The notes beneath the pieces were generated by a model that did not search any database, was not told where the DNA came from, and saw only the letters and a list, made by a program, of their open reading frames with translations. A program made the translations under genes and the position numbers. From Akkermansia muciniphila (GTDB lineage: Bacteria > Verrucomicrobiota > Verrucomicrobiia > Limisphaerales > BJHT01), in contig CAMAUZ010000043.1 of NCBI GenBank assembly GCA_945861535.1, positions 1 to 63,368 on the forward strand: a stretch of DNA of 63,368 nucleotides. Reading direction: 5' to 3'. Positions 26,260 to 34,018 of this stretch are shown in pieces; the first letter of the stretch is position 1; each line of letters opens with the position of its first letter.

Positions 26260-26838
26260 ATGAAAACCTGTAGAACCATTGCGTCCAGCGCGGTGGCGGC
26301 CCTATGCCTCGTTTGGAGCGCGGGCGCCCAGGTGGTGGACGACCCGGAGTATCTCGACGAAAGCGAGTATTCCGAAGCCAAGACAACCGAGAGCCAGCCG
26401 GCCAAATATAACAAAGCCAGCGGACTCATCGGGATGGATGTTCGTAATCACAAGAACGAGAAGCTCGGTCAGATCAAGGACCTGGTCTTCGATCTCAAGT
26501 CCGAGCGCGTGGCCTACGCCGTGTTGAGCACGGACCTGCCGGACCTCGACTACTTCGAGTTCTTCACGTTGAACGAGAAACTCATCGCGGTGCCGTTGAA
26601 CGCCTTCACGCCGGGCATGGATCACAATTATCTGATCCTCCATGCGGAGAAGGACAAACTCGCCAGCGCCACGGGTTTCGCGTACGATAAATGGCCCAGC
26701 CTGGAAGTTCCGAGCTGGGGTTCCGAACCCTTCTGGATGAGGGATCACAGCAAACCGGGGCTGATTTCGGACCCGGACAAAGATAGTAATGATCCGGACA
26801 AAGACCTGACCGATCCGGACACGGACACGGATGACTGA
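26260..26838 (+). CDS. Exported PRC-barrel protein with Asp-rich C-terminal repeats
   Basis: ATG 26260 is preceded by AGGAG at 26251-26255, five bases before the start, and begins MKTCRTIASSAVAALCLVWSAGAQ, a signal peptide. The middle matches a PRC-barrel: GLIGMDVRNHKNEKLGQIKDLVFDLKSERVAYAVLS, then EKLIAVPLNAF. The final ~25 residues repeat DPDKD/DPDTD, a Ca2+-binding-like acidic tail. Total length is 192. Exported PRC-barrel proteins are often stress-related in environmental bacteria, but the role is not known. A strong terminator follows 47 bases downstream. Confidence 0.75.
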   Translation: MKTCRTIASSAVAALCLVWSAGAQVVDDPEYLDESEYSEAKTTESQPAKYNKASGLIGMDVRNHKNEKLGQIKDLVFDLKSERVAYAVLSTDLPDLDYFEFFTLNEKLIAVPLNAFTPGMDHNYLILHAEKDKLASATGFAYDKWPSLEVPSWGSEPFWMRDHSKPGLISDPDKDSNDPDKDLTDPDTDTDD

Positions 26839-26885
26839 CCGGGAAAGCCCGGCCGCTGCCGGACGCTCGTTCGGAGCGGATGCAC

Positions 26886-26916
26886 GGAGGGATGGAAACA
26901 TCCCTCCTTTTTTTTT
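26886..26916 (+). terminator. Rho-independent terminator of the PRC-barrel gene
   Basis: GGAGGGATG pairs with CATCCCTCC across a GAAA tetraloop and is followed by nine consecutive T residues. It lies 47 bases after the stop codon. Confidence 0.9.
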
Positions 26917-26948
26917 GCCACGGGGTCCTCCATCCCCGCGCTGCGGTT

Positions 26949-27077
26949 GTGGGGCAGGCATCCTTGCCTGCCGGTTCACGGGGCATCCCTGCCCCGTGTT
27001 CCCGGCCCTGCCGCGCCGCCGCGGGGAACGGGCGGCAAGGATGCCGCCCGAACCGTCAGGCTGGAAACCTGCCCCAC
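26949..27077. repeat. Composite palindromic element (ATCC/GGAT-centred), ends GTGGGGCAGG...CCTGCCCCAC
   Basis: The first half holds GCAGGCATCCTTGCCTGC and ACGGGGCATCCCTGCCCCGT. The second half holds GGCGGCAAGGATGCCGCC and a CAGGCTGGAAACCTG unit. Outer ends are inverted repeats. The first-half palindromes have TCC in the centre and the second-half ones GGA, so the element is an inverted repeat of palindromes. It lies between the PRC-barrel terminator and the aroF stop codon. Confidence 0.8.
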
Positions 27078-27156
27078 CTGACCGGCCCGTGAACTCGCGG
27101 GCGGGCCGCCCGCGCTCCCGGTGCGGGTGTGCTCCCCGTCGCTTCGCCGTGCGGAT

Positions 27157-28173
27157 TTACAACTCCCGCCCCGCCGCCGCGATGAACGGCTTCAGCTCTT
27201 CCATCAGCTTCGCAAAACCTTCGAGCGTGACCTGCTGCGCGGCGTCGCTCCAGGCCTTGGCTGGGTTCGGATGGACCTCGATGAGCAGGCCGTCAGCGCC
27301 CATGGCGGCGGAGCCTTTGCACATGGCCAGGACGAGGTCCGCGCGGCCGACGCCCTGGCTGGGGTCGATGATGATGGGGCAGTGGGACTCGCGCTTGATG
27401 CTCGGGATCGCGCCGAGGTCGAGCGTGTTGCGCGTGTAGGTCTCGAAGGTGCGGATGCCGCGTTCGCAAAACATCAGGTTCGCGTTGTCGTTGGCCAGCA
27501 CGTATTCGCCGGCGAGCAGCCATTCCTCGATCTTCATCGCGAGACCGCGCTTGAGCAGCACGGGCTTGCCGGTGCGCGCGGCAGCGATGAGCAGTTGGAA
27601 GTTCTGCGCGTTACGCGTGCCGATTTGCAGAATGTCCGCGTACTCGGCGACGAGGTCCGCGTGATTTTCCGAGAGCAGTTCGGTGATGATCGGCAGGCCG
27701 GTTTCCTTGCGCGCCTTGGCGAGGAGCTTGAGGCCCTTTTCACCTAGGCCCTGAAATTCATACGGCGACGTGCGCGGCTTGAACGCGCCGCCGCGCAGGA
27801 CGGTCGCGCCCGCTTTTTTCACGGCGTGCGCGGTGGTGATGATCTGCTCCTCGCTCTCGACCGAGCACGGGCCGGCCATGACGACGAACTTCTTCCCGCC
27901 GATGAGCGTGCCGCCCGCCTTGACGGTCGAGTTGGTCGGATGCGCCTCGCGGCTGACGAGTTTGTAGCGCTTCTGGATGGGCGTGACGCTCTCGACCTGC
28001 GGCCACGCGGTGAGGGCCTCGAGGGATTGATGCGTGCTCTCGTCACCGATGGCGCCGATGACCGTGCGCGCCACGCCGCGCATGACATGCGGGCGGTAGC
28101 CGAGGCGCTTGATTTCCTTGAGCACGGCGGCCTCCTCTTTTTTGGAAATGTTTGGTTTGAGGACAATGATCAT
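27157..28173 (-). CDS. aroF: 3-deoxy-7-phosphoheptulonate (DAHP) synthase, AroF/AroA(G) type
   Basis: ATG 28173 begins MIIVLKPN, the canonical start of the Bacillus/Thermotoga-type DAHP synthases. The 338-residue protein has an N-terminal ferredoxin-like regulatory domain (1-67) and a TIM barrel from about 90. The barrel has VVMAGPCSVES at 97-107, GGAFKPRTSPYEFQGLG, ILQIGTRNAQNF, LLKRGLA, PSQGVGRADLV and a final GLLIEVHPNP. The enzyme joins phosphoenolpyruvate and erythrose 4-phosphate, the first shikimate-pathway step; the regulatory domain usually senses Phe or Tyr. A terminator-like hairpin precedes the start codon, suggesting attenuation. Confidence 0.9.
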   Translation of the reverse strand: MIIVLKPNISKKEEAAVLKEIKRLGYRPHVMRGVARTVIGAIGDESTHQSLEALTAWPQVESVTPIQKRYKLVSREAHPTNSTVKAGGTLIGGKKFVVMAGPCSVESEEQIITTAHAVKKAGATVLRGGAFKPRTSPYEFQGLGEKGLKLLAKARKETGLPIITELLSENHADLVAEYADILQIGTRNAQNFQLLIAAARTGKPVLLKRGLAMKIEEWLLAGEYVLANDNANLMFCERGIRTFETYTRNTLDLGAIPSIKRESHCPIIIDPSQGVGRADLVLAMCKGSAAMGADGLLIEVHPNPAKAWSDAAQQVTLEGFAKLMEELKPFIAAAGREL

Positions 28174-28208
28174 AGGTTGCTGGGTGCGGTCGGCCGCCGG
28201 GTTTTCAC

Positions 28209-28237
28209 AAAAAAACCGCCGGCGATGACCGGCGGTT
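28209..28237 (-). promoter_or_regulatory. Terminator-like hairpin upstream of aroF, candidate attenuator
   Basis: On the minus strand AACCGCCGG and CCGGCGGTT pair over a six-base loop and are followed by seven T. The hairpin ends about 35 bases before the aroF ATG, and no gene lies upstream on that strand that would need a terminator. A short frame beginning GTG reads through it and ends VFL-stop, but no run of aromatic codons is seen. Transcription attenuation is an inference from position. Confidence 0.55.
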
Positions 28238-28314
28238 CGCGCTGCTGACAAGCACGCGGCGACGCTAGCAGCGACCCTCGGGGCGTCAACTGCGCGGGAC
28301 GGCCGAGCGGCTTT

Positions 28315-28470
28315 GTAGCGTAGACTTCCAAGTCTGCTGTATCGCGGGTTTCCAAACCCGCTGGCCGTCCGGTCACCGGCAGGCTTCGGGGTTTTCGCAC
28401 GCGCCCGACCGCGCGCAGCCCCTGCCGATTTGGAAATCGGCGACACAGCAGGTTAGGAAACCTGCGCTAC
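28315..28470. repeat. Composite palindromic element bounded by GTAGCG...CGCTAC
   Basis: The first half contains AGACTTCCAAGTCT and GCGGGTTTCCAAACCCGC; the second half contains GCCGATTTGGAAATCGGC and CAGGTTAGGAAACCTG. Each small palindrome has TTCC or GGAA in its centre with different arms. The outer ends GTAGCG and CGCTAC are inverted. It fills the gap between aroF and the next plus-strand gene and encodes nothing recognisable. Confidence 0.85.
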
Positions 28471-28624
28471 GGGAACGCCGCGCGCCGCGCCCCTCCCCGG
28501 AGAAGCCGGTTGACGCCCGCGCGCCGGGTGCTCAAGTAAGCCCAGATTCCAACGAAAGGCTCGCGCCGCCTTTTTCACCCATCAACCCACCATCGGGACG
28601 AACCGATGGCGAAACGCCCGGCCC

Positions 28625-31318
28625 ATGAAAACTTCATCCCTGTTGCTCCTGCTCGTCGCGGTCGTCTGCTCGCGCCTGCCTGCCCACGGCCAGTTGTCGG
28701 TCCCGCTCGCGGTGCCCGAGTTTTCCGGCGTCGCGCGGGTGAATGAACCCGTGCGCTCGGGTGTGCCGCTGCCGCGTCATGCCGAGATTTTTTCCCCGTC
28801 GAGTTTGCGCCTGCTGCGCGGGGGCGTGCCGGTCCCGGCGCGCTTCACGGTACTCGGGCGCTGGGCCAGCGGACCCGCGGACACCATCGCGCCGATCCGC
28901 TGGGTGCTCGTGGATTTCAATGCCGACGTGCCGGCTGCGGGGACGAATGGCTGGACGCTGACCGAAGACGGTCCCGGCCCCGCGCTGCCCGCGGTGGGCG
29001 TGGCGGAAAGCGCGACGAACGTGGTCATCACCACCGGCCCCGCGCGTTTTGAAATCTCGAAGACGCGCGGCTCGCTGCTCGAGGCGGCGTGGCTCGATCG
29101 GAATGGCGACACGGTCTTCAGCGCGGGCGAGCAAATCCTTTTTCCCGCGCCGGACGCGGGGCCGTTCGTGGTGGCGACCAACACCGAGTATCGCGGCGCA
29201 AACACCGCGCCGTTGTCCACCGCCGTCGAGGAGAGCGGGCCGGGAATCGTGGTGGTGCGGGTCGAGGGTTTTCATCGCGACAACGGGGTAAACCAACTGC
29301 TGCGCTACGTGACGCGGCTGACGTTCTACGCGGGCAGGTCCTGGGTGAAGGTGAACCACACGATCATCGAGGGCCGTGTCGCCGGCTCGGGCAATGGCGA
29401 TTTTCCCGATGGCCAGCAGGTGACGCCCTTCAGCCGCGCCGGCCTGCGGCTGCGGCTGGCATTGAGCGGCGCGGTCACGGCGCGCGTGACGGCCGACAGC
29501 CCGACGCCCCGGAGCTTCACCCTAACCGGCACGGACACGGCGGCGGTGCGCCAGCGCACGCCGACGAACTACACGCAGCTCGTTTATGAGGTGCGGCAAA
29601 ACAACACCGTCGTGGAAACCGGCGCCCGCGCGCGGCAGGCGGCGCTCGACCTCGCCGATCCGCAATGGGGCCTCGCCGTGACCACGCGCGATTTCTACCG
29701 CAAAGGGCCGCAACAACTCACCGGCGCGGCGGACGGCACGGTGACGGTCGAGTTCCCTGCCGAGCCGTACACGATTTACCAGGCGATGGGTTTGAACGAG
29801 GAGGTGCTGCTTAATTTCCATGCGGTGGGGACGCCGTTCGCCTCGCTTTTTGCGGCCGGGCAGGGGTTCGCAAAAGACCCGTTGTTCGCCGTCGCGCCCG
29901 CCACGTGGTATTGCGGCAGCGGGGCGTTCTTGGAACTGTCGCCCGCGCCCGCCACGCGCCATCCAGCGCACGACAACATTCTCGCGCAGCACTACCAGCA
30001 GACGCTCGCGTGGGCGGAGGAGGGACGCAGCTTCGGCCTGCTCAACTGGCTGGACATGCCGATCGACCGCTACGCCGGGGACCTCAACCCGCACGACGTG
30101 CCCTATGGCAATTCCTATTACGACGCCCCCGGCGCGGAGATCCGCGAGTTCGCGCGCCGCGCTGATTTTTTTTGGTTGCGCAACCTGGCCTTCCCGCAAA
30201 TCCGCCACTGGTTCACCACCGATTGTTTTGACACAGATGACCCGGCGCACGCGTTCAACGGCATCTCCGGTTCGCGCGGGATCGTGCATCGCGGGGGCTT
30301 CTCCGGCGAGTATCACTACATGGAAAGCCTCTGGGATTACTACAACCTGACCGGTGACCGGCGCGCCTTGGAGCGCGGGCTGGCGGCGGCGCGGAGCTAC
30401 GCGTTCAGCCCGGCCTGGCGGAACGACTACGACCTCGGCCTCCCCGGCGGTCCCGGTCTGACCGGACGGAACATTGCCCAGAAACTCAACACGCTCGTCG
30501 AGTCCTTCCTGGCCAGTGGGGACGCCACGTTGCGCGCGCGGCTCGTGGCGGACGCGGAAGATTTCCTGACCGTGGTGGGCACGCCCGAGGGCTTCTTCCG
30601 CGGCAACCGGCAGCAGACGAACATCTATGCGGCCGACCAGGCGTTCATGGCCACCCTCCTGTTTTTGCCCTCGATCTGGAAATACCACGAACTGACTGGC
30701 AGCCCGGCGGCCCGCGCCAAACTCATCCTCACCCCGCAGCGCATTCTGAACCACAACCGCCTCTCGTCGGACCCGGCCGCGCCCGGCTATCTCCAGTTTT
30801 ACAACCAGCTCACTGTGACCACCACCGGCGGGGGCAATTACACCACGGCCCCTTTCACGCCGTTCGGCAACACCGATGACTACATGTATGACGAGGGCAT
30901 GCAGGGACTCGTGACCGCCCTGTGCCGCGCGGCCGCGCTCAGCGGCGACCGCACGCTCGTGGCACAGGCGCGCGTGCTGTACGAGAACCGCCTGCTGCCC
31001 GGCTGGTTCGCGGCCGTGTGGGACAAACCCCATGCCCAGCAGACCTTGCGCGCCGCGCCCGGCCTCGCCTATCTCGACGCGCCGGACGTGCCGCCGCCCT
31101 CGCAATTCCTCGTCGCCCCGCACGGCAACGGCCGCTTCCGTGTCTATCACTCGGGCACGTTCGGCCATCCGTATCTCTTCCAGTTCTCGAGCGATCTCAC
31201 GCCCAACGGCTGGATCACGCTCAGCACGAACACGCCCGGCCCCGGCGGTGTGTTTGAAGCCAGCGACCTCACCGTCGGCGGCGTGCGCTTCCGCTTCTAC
31301 CGCGTGGTGAAACCGTGA
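28625..31318 (+). CDS. Large secreted PcRGLX/YetA-like protein (PL26-like exo-rhamnogalacturonan lyase family)
   Basis: ATG 28625 begins MKTSSLLLLLVAVVCSRLPAHGQ, a signal peptide, in an 897-residue protein. The N-terminal region opens with repeated NEPVRSGVPLPRHAE, typical of the RIFT-barrel domain of PcRGLX-like proteins. A central beta-sandwich (residues ~120-400) leads into an alpha/alpha-barrel with GNSYYDAPGAEIREFARRAD, RGGFSGEYHYMESLWDYYNLTGD and MYDEGMQGLVTALC. This order suits exo-rhamnogalacturonan lyase-like enzymes acting on pectin. The last ~75 residues (FRVYHSGTFGHPYLFQFSSDL) look like an added beta-sandwich module. The enzyme class is moderately supported; the exact substrate is unproven. 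Confidence 0.6.
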   Translation: MKTSSLLLLLVAVVCSRLPAHGQLSVPLAVPEFSGVARVNEPVRSGVPLPRHAEIFSPSSLRLLRGGVPVPARFTVLGRWASGPADTIAPIRWVLVDFNADVPAAGTNGWTLTEDGPGPALPAVGVAESATNVVITTGPARFEISKTRGSLLEAAWLDRNGDTVFSAGEQILFPAPDAGPFVVATNTEYRGANTAPLSTAVEESGPGIVVVRVEGFHRDNGVNQLLRYVTRLTFYAGRSWVKVNHTIIEGRVAGSGNGDFPDGQQVTPFSRAGLRLRLALSGAVTARVTADSPTPRSFTLTGTDTAAVRQRTPTNYTQLVYEVRQNNTVVETGARARQAALDLADPQWGLAVTTRDFYRKGPQQLTGAADGTVTVEFPAEPYTIYQAMGLNEEVLLNFHAVGTPFASLFAAGQGFAKDPLFAVAPATWYCGSGAFLELSPAPATRHPAHDNILAQHYQQTLAWAEEGRSFGLLNWLDMPIDRYAGDLNPHDVPYGNSYYDAPGAEIREFARRADFFWLRNLAFPQIRHWFTTDCFDTDDPAHAFNGISGSRGIVHRGGFSGEYHYMESLWDYYNLTGDRRALERGLAAARSYAFSPAWRNDYDLGLPGGPGLTGRNIAQKLNTLVESFLASGDATLRARLVADAEDFLTVVGTPEGFFRGNRQQTNIYAADQAFMATLLFLPSIWKYHELTGSPAARAKLILTPQRILNHNRLSSDPAAPGYLQFYNQLTVTTTGGGNYTTAPFTPFGNTDDYMYDEGMQGLVTALCRAAALSGDRTLVAQARVLYENRLLPGWFAAVWDKPHAQQTLRAAPGLAYLDAPDVPPPSQFLVAPHGNGRFRVYHSGTFGHPYLFQFSSDLTPNGWITLSTNTPGPGGVFEASDLTVGGVRFRFYRVVKP

Positions 31319-31337
31319 CCGCGCGCCGGGTCGCGGC

Positions 31338-31447
31338 GGAGCGCGCCCGTCCCCAGGCGCAGCGAGCTGGAGCGAAGTGAGGCGTCGGCTGATTCCAAAT
31401 CCCTCGCGCAGGCGGACGGCGCTGCGGCCGGGGACGGCCGCACTCCG
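31338..31447. repeat. Palindromic element (GGGGA/TCCCC-centred) before the exosortase gene
   Basis: The left part reads GGAGCGCGCCCGTCCCCAGG and the right part GCTGCGGCCGGGGACGGCCG then CACTCCG, inverted relative to each other. It belongs to the same class as 2257, 15328 and 19385. The rest of the 31319-31683 gap shows no gene. Confidence 0.65.
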
Positions 31448-31683
31448 TGGCCGCAGCGGGACGTCCACACGATCTTCACCCGCGCCGCTGCGTCTGCTGG
31501 GGATTAACCGGGCACTACATTTAACTGCAATTCCTACGCGCGGATGCGCCCGCGGAGCGGTGGTTGGAAGGGACGGGGATGGACAAGGGCCCGAGGGAAA
31601 AGGATGGTCGGGTGCCGTCGGGCGGCGGCGGGATGGATGATGGGTGAGGCGGAGCGGACGACATTTTCGGTGCGACTGATTTC

Positions 31684-32694
31684 ATGGCTGAGCAGGCGAA
31701 CAATGCGGAGCGGGCGTCGGCGGGTGTGGTGGCCGAGCTGGCGGAGGGCTGGCGGCGGCTGCCGGAGAAGGGTTTCTTTTTGGGGCTGCTGGCGGCGTGG
31801 CTGGCGTTGTTTCACTGGCTGGGGAATTCGACGCTGGGGTATTTGCGGACGCCGTCGTTGTTGCTGTGGATGAAGGGGGCGTATGACACGCCGGCCAATG
31901 ATGACGGGCATGGGAACCTGATTCCGTTCGTGGTGCTGGGGTTGTTCTGGTGGCGGCGGGCGGAGTTGCTGGCGGTGCCGAAGCGGGTGTGGTGGCCGGG
32001 GTTGGTGGTGCTGGCGGCGGCGGTGTTGGTGCATGTGGCGGGGTATGTGTTGCAGCAGCCGCGGGTGTCGGTGGTGGCGTTGTTCGCGGGGGTTTATGCG
32101 CTGATGGGTCTGGCCTGGGGACCGGCGTGGCTGCGGGCGAGTTTTTTTCCGTTCGTGTTGTTCGTGTTTTGCATTCCGCTCGGGTCGCTGGCGGAGGGGG
32201 TGACGTTTCCGCTGCGGATGGTGGTGGCGCAGGCGACGGCGTGGATCAGCAATGAGGTGCTGGGGATCGCGGTGGTGCGGGATGGGTCGCAGATTTTCAG
32301 TCCGACGCGGACGTTCAATTATGATGTGGCGCCGGCGTGCAGCGGGATTCGGAGTTTGATTTCGCTGCTGGCGTTGACGGTGGTGTACGGTTTTCTGACG
32401 TTTCGCACGGCGTGGAAACGGGGGTTGATGGTGGCGGTCGCGGTGCCGTTGGCGGTGGTGGGGAATGTGGTGCGGTTGTTGGGAGTGGTGGTGGTGGCGG
32501 AGGCGTTCGGGCAGGACGCGGGGGCGTGGGTGGAGCAGCGGCTGGGATTTATCACGTTCGCGGTGGCAATCGGGTGTGTGCTGGGTTTGGGGTGGTGGTT
32601 GCGGGAGGGGAAGGAAGTTGAAGAGCTGAAACGGGTGGAAGGGTTGAAGGGTGGGGACGAGTTGAAGCGGGGTGAGGCGGGAGGTGGGACGTGA
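31684..32694 (+). CDS. Exosortase/archaeosortase family membrane protease
   Basis: The 336-residue integral membrane protein has about eight hydrophobic helices. It carries the exosortase motif PACSGIRSL, with the catalytic Cys at residue 219, and the PLAVVGNVVRL block with Arg 264. These enzymes cleave PEP-CTERM-like sorting tails of exported proteins and are tied to extracellular polysaccharide formation. The third catalytic position, normally His, reads Glu 284 in AWVEQRLGF. The C-terminal 25 residues (VEELKRVEGLKGGDELKRGE) are encoded by a GTTGAAGGG word repeat and are probably not part of the enzyme. The stop TGA overlaps a GTGA like that starting epsI, 1.3 kb downstream. Confidence 0.85.
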   Translation: MAEQANNAERASAGVVAELAEGWRRLPEKGFFLGLLAAWLALFHWLGNSTLGYLRTPSLLLWMKGAYDTPANDDGHGNLIPFVVLGLFWWRRAELLAVPKRVWWPGLVVLAAAVLVHVAGYVLQQPRVSVVALFAGVYALMGLAWGPAWLRASFFPFVLFVFCIPLGSLAEGVTFPLRMVVAQATAWISNEVLGIAVVRDGSQIFSPTRTFNYDVAPACSGIRSLISLLALTVVYGFLTFRTAWKRGLMVAVAVPLAVVGNVVRLLGVVVVAEAFGQDAGAWVEQRLGFITFAVAIGCVLGLGWWLREGKEVEELKRVEGLKGGDELKRGEAGGGT

Positions 32695-32695
32695 C
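32679..32695 (+). repeat. 17-bp direct repeat at the exosortase stop codon, copy 1
   Basis: GGGAGGTGGGACGTGAC contains the exosortase stop codon. The sequence recurs at 34002-34018 with one change (GGGAGGTGGGGCGTGAC), where it contains the GTG start of epsI. The DUF1016 gene lies wholly between the copies. Confidence 0.8.
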
Positions 32696-32815
32696 GGAGG
32701 CGACCGGGGGGACGAGGCGGGAGGCGGCGGTCCGGGAGCGTGGACGGCCTGAGGCGGCAGGCTTGGCGGCCGTGACGGATTCGGGTCTCATGGTCTGGCG
32801 GTTTATCCGAGTTTT

Positions 32816-33922
32816 ATGAAACAGAAGAAAATCCAGGCGTATGCGCTGGTCCGACGCCCGGTGCCGCGGGTGCGGTCGTCCGGGAGCCGCCACACCCGCG
32901 CGTTTCGTGAGGTGGTGGCGATGATCGAGGCCGCCCGGGCGCAGGCTTTTCAAGCCGTCAACACCGGGATGGTCGATCTCTATTGGCGCGTGGGGGAATA
33001 CATCGGCCGGAAGATTGTCGCCGACGGGTGGGGCAAAAACACGGTCCGGGAATTGTCCGCGTTCATTCGCGCCCGGCGGCCGGGGCGCGGCGGATTCTCG
33101 GCCTCGAACCTGTGGCGGATGCGGCAGTTTCACGAGCTGTACTCGGGGCAGCCAAAACTCGCACCACTGGTGCGAGTTTTGTCCTGGACGCATAATCTCC
33201 TCATCATGGGCGGATGCAAACCCCCCGAGGCGCGGGAGTTTTACGTGCGCATCGCCGCGCAGGAACGCTGGGGCAAACGCGAACTGGAACGCCAGATCGC
33301 CGGCGCCCTGTTCGAGCGCACGGTGCTCGCCCCGCCAAAACTCGCACCAGTGGTGCGAGTACTGCATCCGGCGGCGGACACCGTTTTCAAAGACACTTAC
33401 ATGTTGGATTTTCTCGACCTGCCGCCGGTCCATTCGGAGGCCGATCTCCAGCACGCGCTCGTGGCCAATCTCAAACGCTTTCTCATCGAGCTGGGCCGCG
33501 ATTTCGCCTTCGTGGGCGAGCAATATCTCCTGCAGGTCGGGGGCACGGACTTCCGCCTCGACCTGCTGTTCTACCATCGCAGCCTCCAGTGCCTGGTCGC
33601 TTTTGATCTCAAGATCAATCACTTCGAACCCGAGCATCTCGGCAAGATGGAGTTCTACCTTGAAGCCCTCGACCGCGACGTGAAGAAGCCCCACGAGCGT
33701 CCCTCCATCGGCGTCCTGCTCTGCGCCACCAAGGATGATGAAGTGGTGGAGTATGCCCTGAGCCGTTCGCTTTCCCCCGCCCTCATCGCTGAATACCAGA
33801 CGGCGCTGCCGGACCGGCGTCTCCTCCAACGCAAGCTCCACGAACTCTATCAACTTTCATTGCCTGCGGACGGTGTGCCGCCGTCGCAGTCACGTCCAGC
33901 GCGCAAGGCACGCAAGGCATGA
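32816..33922 (+). CDS. PDDEXK nuclease family protein YhcG (DUF1016)
   Basis: This 368-residue protein has the N-terminal DUF1016 helical domain (FQAVNTGMVDLYWRVGEYIGRKI, NLWRMRQFHELYS, LSWTHNLLIM) and the C-terminal nuclease domain. The latter has VGGTDFRLDLLFYHRSLQCLVAFDLK, containing the D...D-x-K type PDDEXK residues, and LGKMEFYLEALDRD. Family members are associated with defence islands and restriction systems, but the biochemical role is unclear. It sits between exosortase and epsI, which are normally adjacent, and is flanked by a 17-base direct repeat. Two copies of a 29-base palindrome lie inside the frame. Confidence 0.85.
   Translation: MKQKKIQAYALVRRPVPRVRSSGSRHTRAFREVVAMIEAARAQAFQAVNTGMVDLYWRVGEYIGRKIVADGWGKNTVRELSAFIRARRPGRGGFSASNLWRMRQFHELYSGQPKLAPLVRVLSWTHNLLIMGGCKPPEAREFYVRIAAQERWGKRELERQIAGALFERTVLAPPKLAPVVRVLHPAADTVFKDTYMLDFLDLPPVHSEADLQHALVANLKRFLIELGRDFAFVGEQYLLQVGGTDFRLDLLFYHRSLQCLVAFDLKINHFEPEHLGKMEFYLEALDRDVKKPHERPSIGVLLCATKDDEVVEYALSRSLSPALIAEYQTALPDRRLLQRKLHELYQLSLPADGVPPSQSRPARKARKA
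33153..33181. repeat. 29-bp palindrome inside the DUF1016 gene, copy 1
   Basis: CAAAACTCGCACCA and TGGTGCGAGTTTTG pair perfectly around a single C. The element encodes PKLAPLVRVL in frame, at the conserved segment preceding WTHNLLI. Confidence 0.85.
33336..33364. repeat. 29-bp palindrome inside the DUF1016 gene, copy 2
   Basis: CAAAACTCGCACCA and TGGTGCGAGT pair around a single G, with the last bases of the right arm diverged (ACTG). It encodes PKLAPVVRVL, almost the same peptide as copy 1, in the same reading frame 183 bases later. Confidence 0.8.
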
Positions 33923-34001
33923 CAGCCCGCGAAATCAAACGGACCGGCAGCGCGGTCGTCACTGATTCTAGCAGTCAGTCCGTCGTGGCGTTCGGCGGGC
34001 C

Positions 34002-34018
34002 GGGAGGTGGGGCGTGAC
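34002..34018 (+). repeat. 17-bp direct repeat at the epsI start codon, copy 2
   Basis: GGGAGGTGGGGCGTGAC matches the copy at 32679-32695 in 16 of 17 positions. Its GTGA spans the start codon of epsI, as the first copy spans the exosortase stop. Confidence 0.8.
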
